Source: Acanthaster planci (lineage: Eukaryota > Echinodermata > Asteroidea > Valvatida > Acanthasteridae). From it: a stretch of 64,000 nt of DNA. Shown here one piece after another: positions 46,073-64,000 of the stretch. Location: NCBI RefSeq assembly GCF_001949145.1, contig NW_019091402.1, positions 620,134 to 684,133 of the forward strand, read 5' to 3'. The notes beneath the pieces are model-generated. The model was given only the letters and a program-made list of their open reading frames with translations. It did not search any database and was not told the DNA's origin. A program made the position numbers and the translations under genes. Position 1 is the first letter of the stretch, and the number at the start of each line of letters is the position of its first letter.

Positions 46073-49000
46073 GTAGAGATATCAGAGAAGAACAAAAATT
46101 TCTCAAGATGAGTGAGAACCAGACATTTGACCTAAATCCTCGCAATGAAAGAAATTCTATTTATTCCATAAGAAAGTCTTTATAGTGGACCTGTTCAAAA
46201 TAAATATTTAAGGAGGGACGAGTCTTACAGTTATCCCTCAAAATCGATGGTTTAAAGTCCAAAACAACAGTTCAATTGGGCCTTATGTGGTCGAAGATTG
46301 GACTTGGTGAAGCTGTAATTGCGATTAATTTGTTCACGAGAAAGCTAAACGAGTTAGGCACCTGAAACAGACCTACGGAAGCCCATGAAATCCAAGCCAC
46401 CCAGTCGCTAAAGTAAACTGCAGTTAGATCCCTGAGGTGGAAAAACTAGAGGAGATCGCCCAACGACCCGTGAGAGCCGAAAATGGCGTCGTCAATCGAT
46501 AAGAATATCTTAACAAGGAGAGTTATATTTAATTTAAATGCTTCAAAATGAATCATGGATCGAAAGGAGGCCTAAGCACGCTGGTTATTAATAAAAAGTG
46601 GTATCTAAAGATTTAATCAATTTCCTTAATGGAGGGTTGTAAGTACGAAGGAAGTGATCCAACTCAAAACCTAAGACCATCCTCTTTCTTCCTTGAAATG
46701 TATAAGCCTCTGATTATCTCAAATGAAAACTCAGGAAATACACTCAATTCGACTAATTTCCTTGACGTTGAACGTACTGTGGTACTGTGTTGAGAGGCGA
46801 CGAAAAAGTTGTTCATTAACACATAAACCAGGGTCACTGTCCTGCTTCAAAAATTTATCTTATGTCTTTGGACTTCATGTCCTGAAGTTGAAACAATATC
46901 TACTTTGGAGTGAAAATTGAAAACCATAATAGAAGAGAAAAGAACTGCAGTTCTTTAGAATTTATTGGAAGTCGTAGAAAGCAACAATGCGGCTCTTTAA
47001 ACACCTGCTGTTGAAGTTGAATATCACTGAGCCAAGGCTGCCGCGCTATCTACCCGTGATATACCTGGACTTGGGAACTATCGCCGGATGTCGATCAATC
47101 ATCGGTCACAAAGTCTACCTGTCAGAGAGTCGAGCGGCCCGCGGAGTCCTTGAGGGTTGCCGGTGGTTGAGAGAAGGGTGGTTTGTGATAGCGTGATTGC
47201 GACCTCCCTTTCCCCGGCAAATTCTGAGAGTTGTTGGCTGGAAAACGGCTGTCGTGACTGCATGAACGAGTTTATATATAATGCCATAATGCCATAAAAA
47301 GATGTATGCTTAAAATGCCTTTTGGAAAGCCTAGATTATTGTTGATAACGGCCCAATTATCGAATTGATAATGACCTAATTCACGAGTAAGGCAAATTGG
47401 GCTGATATTCCGCATGGGAAGAAAGCTTAAAAAGTGGTTCAGAGGACACGAACTCTCGCATGAAGTAAAGAAATTTGCTTGTTATACGGAATTTCAATAC
47501 TCTATAAGAAACGAAATCTGAAAAGACTCCTTCGCTATTTCCGTGAAGGTTATAAACCCATTCGACGCCTAACTTGCTAAATGCATTGACTGTAATTTGG
47601 TGTAACTTTGGAAAGTGGTCTTTTATAATCAGATGAATGCATTTTTTCAAAACGCACCGTCTCTCTGTCAACTCAATTCGGTCAGGTGACCTGTTATTGG
47701 CATCATCCGCAATTGTGTTAGACGTCTGAGAAAGGGTCCATAGTTAGACGAGTGTGGCATACCTGGGAATTATAAGCAGTAGAAGAATAGAAACATCCTC
47801 TGAGACAGGGTCGGCTCCCCACCCAAGGAAATTGATAAATTCAAGATATTTCAGTCAGCTTTGGTATAATGGTTACCACACTCAGTATGCGGCTATTTAA
47901 ATAATTTGATAATTCTAACCACACTGTCGATAATTATACAATAGGATCGTGACGACTGAAGTCTCTCTACATAAAAAGAAAAGACTGCAAGAACTCTGAA
48001 GACCATTTGGCTGCTTCAAATTTGAGCGACCACGGGTTGAATGAAGGCGAAGATTACAAACGTTGCAAAGCACAGATGGGCTGACAACAAGTGTCATATA
48101 AACTATTCCATTCTATCTGCCGTAAATGTGGCGCGTACTTCGGTAAACAATGACAGTTGCGCGGCTACCGGCCACGCGATTGCACTACGGCAGTCGGGCC
48201 CCACTTGACACAAGAGCGCGCCTGTATTTGAATGTGATATTAAATGCATGTTCTGACACCAGCAGGAAGATAACGGTTTGGTTAGGGATGAATGCAGGGC
48301 CAACGACTGTTTCCGGAAATTCCAGCTACGCTAGAAATCAGATTTAACACTCATTAGTTAATACTCATGAGCATAAAAACCAAAAAGAGAGTGACTTAAC
48401 CTTTGAAATACACGTAGTGAAACAAAAGTTTAAAGTATAAGGTTAGATGAGACACAAAGGTGCATTCTTAAGGTCTGCATCAAAACAAATTGATTGCAGC
48501 TACCCTTTAACAGGTGAGTCCTAAAATTCGCTCTGCGTCGGATCGAATTACAATCAACCTGACCAACCAAAGTTGGATCCACTCCCTGACATGTCTGGTT
48601 TACGGTGCCTGAGGGAACACGACGATACGTACCTCTGACCAGATCAAACAAAACTGACATCCCGTTTTCCTCTTGGCGTCGTGGTCTTGATAAATGACGG
48701 TGCTGTTCCCCAATATTGCTTTCGTTTGTGTGGAGTATGATTCCAAATCCAGCAAAACACACTAAATCACTCGCATGCTGACTATACTGGGGTCCCGATC
48801 AATCACAAAAGCTGTCAGAAACAGCCCCCGATCGAATCCCAAACATGGTTTAAATCGTAATATTTATGCGGCCTGACGTTTTGATTCTAACAAAATATTT
48901 TCAAAAGCAAGTGTTCTATGCAAGAGATCCAAAAGAAGTCATAAAATATCACAACTGTGGTAAAAATCACATTTTTATTCACAAAAAGTTAGCTGTTTAT

Positions 49001-52000
49001 TTTCATTTAACGCCAAAAATATTCCATGAAAAAACGAAGACCCGGATCTTCCATTGTCCCAGCGGACATTGACATCCGTTAAACCAATCTTCAAAATTAC
49101 TCCTTACTTTCAAGAGTTATTTACGACAGCTCTCAGAGTTCCCTCCAAAACAGCCGTCAAACACCATAAATATCCCTCAACGGTCATTACACAGTTCCCT
49201 ATACTACAACAATGGACGAGACTTCACTGAAAAAATTTACACGGTGGTTTACGCACTTGAACCTTGGTTATCCGGTCAGAGCACACGGAGACAAATTGTT
49301 CAGCCGTTTGCGGGAGGAATTCATATAAATCCAAGGCAGTTTACTTTACAGTCATAAATATAGTTGGTGAGATAACCCTGGAAACAAAACTCCCGCTGGA
49401 AATTAACACTACTACAAAGTTCGATGATAATGATGGCCCCTCAGGAAATGATAAAATATGATTGGTTTGGAGGTGATTTAGAGCAGTTGTTGGAAGTTAG
49501 ATTAAAGGAAGACGCTGGTCATATTGGTGAGTTTCAGATTTTTAATTTCTGCCCCGCGTATGTATAAGCCCATGAAAGATTTGAAATGACACATATCATC
49601 GCCTGTCACTTTTGACTCCCTATCCGTCAAAATATCATGTTTCCCCATTGTTCGTACGCTTTTACACAACTCATGCCACTCAAATTTTGCTGTCACGGTG
49701 AAAACGCCACAATCAAAAATACAAGGACCAAACAAACATAAAGAAATAATGGCTTTTATTGGTGAGTTTTCTCGTTGAAAAGATGTGGGACTGAAGGAAC
49801 GGGGCTTTTATGGCCTCGTGTTGAACAAGGACCCACATGGGGCCAGTTCTGTTCCCCATTCATCTCAACAAGGGATTTGCGGGTTTAGACAAGCTCTCCT
49901 GGGGTGCATCTCTTATGCTGGCAATCTGTGTCTCCCCGGCTCTTTTTCTCTGTTTAGCTGATCACTTCTCCTAGGTGTTTTCCTGTACCTAGGTGTTTTC
50001 CTTTGTGCTCCGGCTAAAGGTCAGTGCACGAGACAGGTTTTCATGAATTGACACCTGCGCATAAATCTGATCAGCTATTTAAAAATTTTACAAAATTGAG
50101 AGATTAAGTTGAAAACTTGCTTTGAAACGTTGGAGATACATTCCCAGCTAGGTGGAGAATGTGTCCCAAATCTGCTGAGTTCTCTAGTTTCGAACAGCTT
50201 TTTACACTGAACAGCTTTTTCAATGTCGCCGTTGGTTTGCATCATTATGGAATAAGTTTGGTTAAATGTTGAATTGTGACTAAGATTAACATGACAGTTC
50301 CCATGACATGGGTTTAAAAAGTTCTCACAACCATGACTCATAAACAATTAATGACTAACGTTCCAAACTGCATGATGTTACACCAATAAAACGCTAAATC
50401 ACCCCCAACTTGAAAGAGCACAATATTCAAAATGATAGAATCCAAGCAAACCAATCCATTAGAAAGATTCCACAGATGACTAACTGGAGTGAAATTAGCC
50501 CGTATCGTGTGGTACCAATGCTGTGTGGTATGCTCGATGTGCGTCAACTCCTCGTGAAATTCCCCAGCACCGGAGGAATAAACTTTACAACTGCCCGGCA
50601 AAAGCCGTTACGAAAAAGCCAAATCCATTCAAATGTCTGCTCCTTTGTGAGCTTCTTTTGTATTAAAAAAAAATTCCCCGCCTCGTGGTCGGGGTTTGTT
50701 TGCAGTCTGCCGAACCTTTGGGACACAAAAATAACCATAATAAAGTAAGTTATCGAGGAGTGGAAGTAAAGGGGCAAAATGAGAAAAACAACTCCGCTGG
50801 GAAACGGATGCGTTTTCAATGCGTTCAGCCCAGAATGTTCTTTGCTTTAATACCTTCTGTCTGAACGCCATTTTCTTAATTAAAAAGCAAAGCTGTGAAT
50901 GGGGATATGTACAGGTTCTCAAGTGAGATAACTTGGAATCTAAAGCACGAATAAGGGACTAGTTAGCGAGCGGGAACAATAGAGTTTTAGAATTTGATTT
51001 CTTACAATTATCGATGGGTAACCAACGGCGATTTATGCAGCAATGACGTTCTTTTCCTTGTAAACTAATCTCACAGAAGGGAAACAATGCTACTTTTTAT
51101 TTTAATTTCGATAGGAAGCATCATTCTTGGTCTCCAGGTTATTGAATCTGACCGCTAAACCATTCTATTTGCCGTTCGATGGTTCCAGCTAGGAGTGAAG
51201 TCCTTGAGGTTTTGGCATCGGCTGTATTGTCATCGTTAACCTCGGGGAGAATGTCTTGAGACGACACCCCGGGTCACGCCTCGTCTTTGTCCAAAGGCTA
51301 AAGAGCCTGAATACCTCAGCCAGGACGACGTGGGGATATGTCACCAAATCAAACCATTGTCGTGATTGATGGCCGGATTCCATCAGAAACTTTAGCCTGC
51401 AAATTCTAGCTTTATTGGCTTCCTCGTAATTAGTTCCTGACTAGAAGTCGTTAAGTTGGTTTTAATCTTGCCAGGAGTTTTGCAATTTTTGTGGAATACA
51501 ACGAAGTCGTTGTAATATATGCTGAAAAGAAAGGGACCACACAAAGGGAAGTCTATAAATTTTTAGGTTCTTTCTTCATTACGACGAAAGTTTCTCCATT
51601 TTGTTAGTGGTTAGTCTTGCAGACAAAGTTGGCCTTGAAACACAACTAATATCCAATAAAACCTCCTGGACTGAAAGTGTAACGCACGCTCTACAAACAT
51701 CATTTCATGGAAGGGAGATCTTAGGCTCATTTTAAAAACCCAGTGCTGAACTGCATAATTATGAAATATAAGGAAAATTTTGGTTTTGGGCTACTGAAAA
51801 TTTTCCAGTCCACTTCTCAAAAGTTAACTAACCAGAAGAGTTTATTTTTGGCATCCTGTTTTACAAAACAGAGACTCCTTGGCTAAATGGATTACGGTTT
51901 CGACTTGACAAGTTTCAAATCAGGGGTGTTGTTTGGCGATGTAGCCTCGACAAAGCGAATTTTATCCCCCGTCAAAAGGCGACAATCCGCGGCAACATTT

Positions 52001-55000
52001 TACCCCCGGGTCGTGCGCTGAAATCCCGCCACTATATCCAGTGCGCCTGGCTGATCACAGACAAGGAGGTGGCTGTGAAGTCTACTCCACCAAGACGTCT
52101 CATAACTCCTAACCCTCTTCTACTCTTTCCCGAGCCGTTGACTTGATAGCCGCTAATCCAGCCAATTGGGGGGGGGGATTACGGATTATACAGGGTGGCA
52201 CGGACCAAATCACGTTACCTTCTCGGGATCATTTGTCGAATCGCGGGTGCAAAACTTTATACGGCCTTATTGAGGTGTACCGCTGAAGCCTAATGGTTTT
52301 TGTTACCGAATTCCAATCTGCATGAACAACCCTATCGGTTGTGAACTCTCATTATGCGAAGGATTTCCGAGCACGAAAAGAACGACATTTTCAAGGCATC
52401 CTTTTCAAAATGCTTCTATGCCGACGACAAGGGTTTCGCTTCCAGCAAAGGAGTATCTTACTACTTGGACTCTATTGTCGCGTGTGGGTATACTTTGTGG
52501 CAAACTGTCCAAATGTTCAGTGCTAAAATTTTATTTGTCCGTCTGGTATATGGCACACTTTAGTCTATTTAGCCATCTTATGGTTAAAGTTCATTGTTAA
52601 ATATTAGTCTTTAAAATATCAAAGGGAAAAGATGTTCCCATTTCATCTTAATCAAGAACACAAGACAGTGGAATATGAATTTGTTTATACGATGTATACC
52701 AACCCCATTTTTTTTTACTACCAGCTTATCCTAAAGATTAGTTTCCAACAAATAAATAATACTGAAATCGCCGTCAGTCTTGCAACTCCATCGACAGAGA
52801 TAGAATCTGGATCTTTGACCACTTAAGCAAATGCGATAACCTTACAATCAGACACGTATTTTCTACATCAGTTACAGAGAACTAAGTTGACCTCAAATCG
52901 AAGAGAATTCCTGTTCCATATTGACTTTCAAAAGCCTGATACCTGTTGTATATCCTTTGACAGAGATGTAATTTGTGAGACTCCCCTTTGTGATATCTTT
53001 ACTACAATAATAACCTGTCGACTCAATTACTATTTTGGAAAGCACTGTCTGTTGGCGTTGGTGGAATTGCTACAAGTTTGTGAAATGCTTATCGGCTCCC
53101 TCGTTAATCATTTGCGAATTGCTCTCCGTCGTATATTGTTGTATACCGGTAGAGCTTTGTTTGTCTTCTTGTGCCTAAAGGTATTGCAAAGACGGATACG
53201 TTTTGTACATCTTTAAGGCCTATTTAATCTATATTTCGAACAGTCTGTTTTACGACTAAACAATTTGAACCACTTTCGTTCTCAAATTCTTGAATTTTCC
53301 CCGTCTCCTCTCGGCTGATCCAAGGATCAACGACCGCAAATCAAGGAAAGTCCATCAGTTAAAACATCCGTGGATAATGACCCCTCAAATTGCCCTGGAC
53401 TGTGTGCCGGGATTACCCGACATCAGCTTGTAAACGGTCCCCGGCAACAACGGTTTTGTCCTCCCCTTTTGATACCGTTCTGATCTCCCTAATCACGGGG
53501 AGAACATCCCACGTTTTACGCTAGGAATCGGCTTATCCCCGAGTAATGATCATTCCACTATTCGCGACATGTATTGTCATCTGGGTTTTCTGTCCGTGGT
53601 GAATGACCGCGCAATGATAATGCCTGATCTCAGGGTTGCTAACATTTTGGAAGGCAAAATCAGGGGTATCGATCGAAAGCTATTGCAGTCAACCGGTTCA
53701 GCAGAGGTCGCGATGTTGAGGGAATTGGCGAGGTTTCGAAAACAAAATCACAGATTTCAGAAATCAGGACTTGCACTAAGATAAGGGCATCCAAAAAATT
53801 CACAATCGCTTCTCTCAAATCACGATCACGCTGTTATACGTTCATAGGTCATCGGCCACAGGCAGCTGCGTTACTCCGGACTTGTAACGCATGCATGCCC
53901 ATCGTAAGAAAGATATTTTGCTAATACGCATCGGTCCAGTGGCCTAGATACAGGGCCGGATGCAGTTGTCTCATTTTTGTGGACAAGCAGGACTGAAGAT
54001 GAAACGTCATACATGCCATACATTGTTTACAATGGTTTTGGTACACTTACTTGAGTTATTTTTAAAAATTACTTTCGCCAATTTCCCCCTTTCTCCTTTT
54101 GTTTAGTTTTATTTTAAATCTGAGCGGGGGGGGGGAGTTTCCGACCGCCTAACCCTCTGGATCCGAGCCTGAGATAGTTTGATATGTGACCTATGCCTGT
54201 ATTAATTCAGTTGTCAAACTGCGGTTAAAGCGTGCAGAAATGCACAATTTTAATTTCACTATTAAAATCCAAATGAAAAGATTTGGATAGCCAATCGTAT
54301 AGCTGTCAGAAGTAGTGCACAACACATCAGTGCCTATAATACAGTCCGAAGCCGAAACAGGTGTCTTGTAGGTGTACACAGACTGGGTGCACAGGGCTGT
54401 TGCATGTTCAGAGCATGGGAGAAAGATCGCTCATTAGCAACATTTCGTGCTCAGCAGCTCTGTCAAACTTCTACTCGGTTTTTTTTTCCGTGCATAAGAA
54501 TGTTATTCCAGAACCCGGTTGGAACAGGAAGCCCCCGAACAGATGCTAGAATCTAGGACTTCCTGGACGGCTGGTAGAGATTTCAGTCCAATTACTGGGA
54601 GTGGACTGAGCCACCACGTCTCTCCACCTTCACCGGGCTGATGGCTTCGGGGAAAGGATTCATTAGTCGGCCGACAGGAACCTTACACTTACCCGGTTCA
54701 CGGGCGTCACCAAGCTATTTTCGGGCCTATTTTCACGTCGACGTGTCTGAAAATCGAAGTTCTCTCTGGTAAGTTTCTTTCGACGATGCAATATCAGATA
54801 CGCTTCACGTCGCAGATAAATTGGTGGGCTCAACAGGTAGGCAGCATAATCTCCATGGTGGGCCTAATAGGGACAGAACTAAGCCCCGGTCTTATACCAT
54901 GTTTCTCCCTCACTGGAAGAGTCCACAGGCCCAGTGGACCTCGATGGATGTCAGGCCCTGTTTTCAACCTCTCACTTCAAGAAAGATGACGCCAGATCAT

Positions 55001-58000
55001 ATCTTTAAACCTCATAAATCCAGAGGGTGATGATACGATGGTCAACCTTGGACTCGAGGCTATACCTCAAGGACGGAAGATCGTCATGTGACAGGGCACG
55101 TAGGTTGCAGCATGGAGCTATAACACGCGCGCAAGACAAGGCACAGGAAACGTTTGATTTGCTCACCCAAGCACCCCTTCTTCCTCAACTCCTCCCGAAG
55201 GGATCCATTCTTTCGGCTGAGAGGTCCCACTTGGCCCCCTTAATAGGAGGGGGAGGGGAACTGCATAACTGGCACGTGACTTCCCTCCAACTAGTCAACA
55301 CTAATTTCTTTAGTGACAAATATAATACATCAAGGTTCCCCTAAACCTAGTCGCCACTTTTTAGTCACGATTCAAATCTCCTTTTCAACTATACAGCAAG
55401 TGAATACACAAGTGAAATTTTGTTCAAAAAAGAGTGTTCATGACTATTATACCACCAATTCAATCACAGAAACTCGGAACACTGTTTCATTGCCACCACT
55501 CACAATCTCCAGCTCATAGTCTCTTAAAAAGCCTTTTTCTTTTTACATATCTCCTTAAGTTTTAATCATCTGCCTGGAACCTTATAGTCCCCATTATTAC
55601 TTACGTGTTTCATGTTTCTTTGTGAATCTTAAACTCGATAGGAAAATTTGGTCGTGTTCCCTGTATGCACTAGAGCGTACACGTATCGTATAGCGTTCCC
55701 GCCGTTCTGTCTTTGAAATGGGTACAAGGGTCTAGAGTCAGAGTGCTGGGGAGTTTATGAGAGAGCATACCTATAACAGGAAAGGTGGAGTGGGTCACTG
55801 TGGTAGTCACAGAGGAACTCCCGTAGGGTTGGGTTGGGTGTACAACAGCTAAATTGAATCTGGAAATGTAATAGATTAATAATCGTATGATGAATGTATG
55901 TACACAAGTCAGCAGCATGATACTTACGGAAAAATCAGAGCAGGCATGGCAGAAATAGGTTAGTTTATATTTTTAAACAAGGTTACGGATTTCATCCCGT
56001 CAGAACTTGGCTGTCTAATGACACAGATGCCGAGTGAACTCGCAAAGGTTAAGTGCAATCCGAAAAAAAGGTGTTTTTATTTCTAATAGTATATAGCCAA
56101 GTATGAAACACATCAAAAGAGACCGCCAAGGACGAATTTTCTCTAGATTTTTCTTGAGAGCAGTGCGCCTAAATTTTAAAGTATTTTGTGCTTCAATCAC
56201 CTCTAAGACCTCAACCGGATTCTGCCCACCCCCCGGTTTGAGGGAGGGAAGCAGGGGTGTATCCAGCTTTTGGTTTCGAGGTGGGGGCAAATTCAAAAGC
56301 GAATGTGGTTTCAGGCTCATTCAACCTGATGTTGGGGGAGAAAAAGTGTCGAAAGCCCTACTCACGGTCGCGATAGGTTTGTTTTATTTCGCGGTGTTGT
56401 GTTTTGGTGCTAATATTTTATACATAAGTACATATCGATCACTTTCTTTCCTACTCAACTATTGTGAAATATTATTTGTATAAAAAAATCCGTCAGGGGG
56501 CAAGTTGCCACCCCTGCCTCCCCTGCCACTGGAGAGAAGGTTCAGAAGGTACTGTCACCGTCATTCCGTATAAATATAAACCCCGTCTTATTTTACTGAT
56601 TCTAAAACCTGTGGCAGTCTCAGACGCGCATTTTGATATTCTGTGTCTCTGTAGTAATTTAGTGGACCATTGTTTGTCAATATTTTCAAAGTCGAGAACT
56701 TCGGAAAGGATCCAGGAAGGGGAAACAGGGGGGCCACCCCCAGGATGTTAATTCGTAATCTGTTTCATTTCACTTCCTTCCAAAAGCGTGTAAAAAATCC
56801 CCAAAATGTAGCCTTAACCCCGCCCCCGAAACTTGGTTCAGGATTCGCCCTTGAGGAGACGTCATTTTGTCGCACGCGCACGGTATCTATAGTGTCCTGT
56901 CAAAACGACGTTTTGTAGTTTGCAAACCCAGCGCTCACAAAAGTTACTTCATGGTCAACCAAACCAGGTTGAAACCTAACAAGCTTGAATGCTTCGCTTG
57001 TCCTTAACAGGCAAAGAGATATACTTCATGGACGTGAGATGTTTACTCAAGAGACTAGGTTCTTTTTACTCGATGTGGGTGATCCTTAAGTCTGGCTATT
57101 AGCTTTGTAACATCGGAGAAGCGATATTCTCGAGCACTGCGTTGAATCGTGCCTACGGGTGTCGAGTGGAACACTTGAAGAGAATTACAAGACACTCAAC
57201 GACTTCAGAAAGATTTTATGGACTGACGGTCTAATCTTGAGTGTTTCAAAGCATTTCTACAAGTTTTTGCCGAGAAAGGAAATCAGGATTAGTTTTCCAT
57301 TCATACAAGTTCTGTAGAAAAGTTTAAGAGCGTGAAACGTACTGTCATGAATGAGGCATGCCCATCATGACTTTCATGACATGCGTTTTAATTTCCAAAG
57401 CCTCAGAAGCTGCTGTTTCCTTTCTGCAGTAATAGTCAAAAGTTACTCTTGCAAAGGACGAGGGGCTGTTGGAAGTATCATGACATTGCTTCGAGAGCAC
57501 TCGATCAGTCACGCTTATTAAACTTCACAAAATGAACTTTAGAGATTTTAAAGTTCTCATCACCCATCGCAAGCGCAGCTATTTTTGGCCAAACTGGATT
57601 GTCTACCTCCCCCAGAGCCAAACAGTTGTCCCAAGAAGGTTGTCCTGGGGATCTGTCCGGGAAGTTTCACTACTCTTTTAAGTCCCTTGACTTTGTGTCG
57701 CCATCTTCCTTTGCGGCCGCGCCGGAAGAAACATCCTGTGTTCAGCAACCGCTGTGAAAAAACGAGAACTGCTGAAAGACTCTGTCAAAAGAAGCTCAAT
57801 GTACTTTAAAGACCAGCTTTGCATTCAGAATGTTGACTTGCGGATGGATCTTAAATAATACAATTTCGTGTACATCAAAAGTAGGATAACAGGAGAATAA
57901 ATAAAAAATTACTATCAGAAAAGAAAAAGGAATGTTCTTCATTTATGCAAGGGAAAGAGGAAAGTCAGAGCCAGGAAAAATACCTCCAAAGGCACCAGAG

Positions 58001-59568
58001 GAAACATTACAGCCACTCGCAACCGAACGTTAGCTGTTTATGAAAAGAACATAGGATCTGTTAGCTCTCAAGAGCTTCGCACAGAGGTACTTCATCACGT
58101 CCATCTTAATCGATTTAAGTGGAAATTTCGATTCGATCACTTCCAATACTCAACTCATTCTCTCCAAAAGGAAATCAAAAGTTTGCGTTCTCAGTACTCT
58201 GTATTTTAACTTGCGTATTGCGCCTTTTATACGCTCAATCAGTGTATGCCGCTTTCTCAGAGATTTCCGTAAAATACTCTCAAACACAGTTTTAGATTTA
58301 TATGGAAAAACGCAAAACACGACTCGCCGTACACTCACCGTGTGAGAAAATTTAAAAGTTCAATTCTAGATTGAAAAAGCTCATCCATGTGACCTAGCAT
58401 GATAGATTCATATTCATGTATTTCTAAAGGCCACAGGTTGGGAACAATTTGTTGACATCGTAGGTAGATGACGACAAGGCCATGCATTTAATGAAACGAT
58501 CATCAGCCAACTCGCCGTCAGTACTAACAATCCAGCTTTCGTTAATGCGCAGCTGATCGCTCGAGTCAACTGCCCAGGGCGCGGCAAGGGGGCGCCATTC
58601 TCTCAAGTACCCTTGAGTTTTCTGCGATCCCCCTGCTACACCTGTTCGCCTTGTAATCCACCTGTAATCCCCAGCTTTATCGGGGGATACACCTGGAAGG
58701 GTTGTGAGCTGCGGCACGGCCCCAACGGTTATTAATACACACGCACGGACTTGAAACTCTGTCCCTACACCGTGGGATGTGAAGGGGTCTGGGATGAACC
58801 TTCACGGGGTTCAAGACCCTCTTGCCGTCGGAGTTGGAAATTGGTCATCGTTGCTCATTACTGTGTAGAAAAAACGGGAAGGCCGGGGAAATTTAAAGTC
58901 CAACACTAAAGTGATGAGACCGAACCTAAAACTATCCTCAGTCGACTGGATCTTAAATTTAAAAAAATCTTTAAACGTGGAATGAAATACTGTTCGCTTT
59001 TGATCTATGTGATGCAGTTTTGAGGGTTGGGAGAAGAGAGATTTGGACTCAGGTTTGGACCTAGAAAGGAGTTAAAGCAGTCGTCTGTTATTGTTTTCCC
59101 CTTTAGTTTCCTTTTTGATGGCCCCAGGAAAACGGGGGGGGTAAACCCTCTACGCTCGTTGATCCTTCAATGGGGTTTTTCTGCCTGCCAGCAGCCCTGG
59201 CCCCATTTTACTTTTCTTTAAAATTCTTGAATTTTGAAAGTCTTGTTGGGTGTAGTCGTAAGATTTACAAAAAACAACCCTTGCTCATGTAATTGGCCTC
59301 TTTTGTCAGATTCTGTCCGATAAGAAACATGTTCTCCAGTCTGTGTTCTTCAATGATTCGACAAGTTCTCCAGACACATGATTACTGTCTTCTTGGATGC
59401 TTCTTTTCAGAATATGCGGCGCCCTCACTATTTTATTGGCATTGCAAAATATCGACAATAGAGGGCGGTAAAACTTCAGTTGTGAGTTTTACCAGCACTG
59501 GTGCAATACGTACTAGAAATTTGCGTTCCTTTTTCGCGAAAAGTTTGAAACATTTTAAAGAAAACACC
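46073..59568. other. Long gene-poor spacer between R-spondin and ELP3
   Basis: 13.5 kb where I find no exon with a recognisable motif on either strand. The longest chance frames (48430-48762 minus, 52887-53216 plus) are about 110 codons with no family resemblance. Homopolymer G runs occur near 52169 and 54125. Divergent promoters lie at the two ends of the full spacer, R-spondin on the left and ELP3 on the right, so regulatory DNA is expected, but I cannot point to specific elements. Confidence 0.4.
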
Positions 59569-63894
<4,326 letters not shown>

Positions 63895-64000
63895 GTAGAG
63901 CAAACAGAATCAATAGTACAAAGGTAGACAACTGCTTTGCCTGGAGATAAGTGCATTTGGTGACATGAGTAGATTCCGAAAATCGCAACGACATGAAGAT

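Noticed and set aside
48430-48762. 110-codon minus-strand open frame
   Set aside because: No domain, signal peptide or splice context; length is within chance for this base composition.
52887-53216. 109-codon plus-strand open frame
   Set aside because: No resemblance to a known family and no supporting splice or polyadenylation context.
59293-59568. N-terminal extension of ELP3 through the open frame upstream
   Set aside because: The translated stretch is unlike any ELP3 N-terminus, while the ATG at 59569 has a strong initiation context; it is probably 5' UTR or promoter.

Overview
The window is animal nuclear DNA: multi-exon genes with GT-AG introns, long gene-poor stretches and many small transposon remnants. 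Gene content is an orexin-type receptor, SLC32A1/VGAT, R-spondin and ELP3. Together with a foldback element whose GGGCCAATTTCATAGAGC-type ends I associate from memory with echinoderm genomes, this suggests a deuterostome invertebrate. An echinoderm or other ambulacrarian is most likely, and a cephalochordate is not excluded. This placement is inference, not a database result.

Layout from left to right. (1) 53-2815 (+): the 3' three exons of an orexin/hypocretin-type GPCR, covering ICL3, TM6, TM7 and the C-tail. (2) About 5.8-13.5 kb: a repeat-rich zone with an inverted pair of ~180-bp repeats plus a third copy, a dead Penelope-like retroelement (about 7.0-8.3 kb), and minus-strand fragments of a monocarboxylate-transporter-like gene carrying stops. 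(3) 15.06-15.18 kb: a tRNA-derived SINE with an A-rich tail. (4) 17178-19654 (+): two tandem intronless genes for secreted, bacterial-type PI-PLC X-domain proteins. (5) 22460-31553 (-): the complete two-exon gene for the vesicular inhibitory amino acid transporter (VGAT/SLC32A1), with a 7.6-kb intron that starts with a GC donor. (6) 34409-42496 (-): a complete six-exon R-spondin gene (signal peptide, FU1, FU2, two TSP1 exons, basic tail). It is notable for two tandem, equal-length, phase-matched TSP1 exons. (7) 42.5-59.5 kb: a 17-kb gene-poor spacer holding a terminal-inverted-repeat element full of GTTTAAAC palindromes. (8) 59569-63894 (+): the first eight coding exons of ELP3, truncated by the window end.

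The genes do not form a pathway. VGAT and the orexin-type receptor are neuronal, R-spondin is a secreted Wnt potentiator, ELP3 is a tRNA-wobble modifier, and the PLC pair are probably secreted lipid- or GPI-cleaving enzymes. All exon coordinates come from hand-read splice sites. Every multi-exon model keeps an open frame across its joins, and the R-spondin model closes exactly at 343 codons including the stop. The strongest candidates for something undescribed are the doubled TSP1 exon of R-spondin and the intronless PI-PLC pair with altered active-site neighbours.
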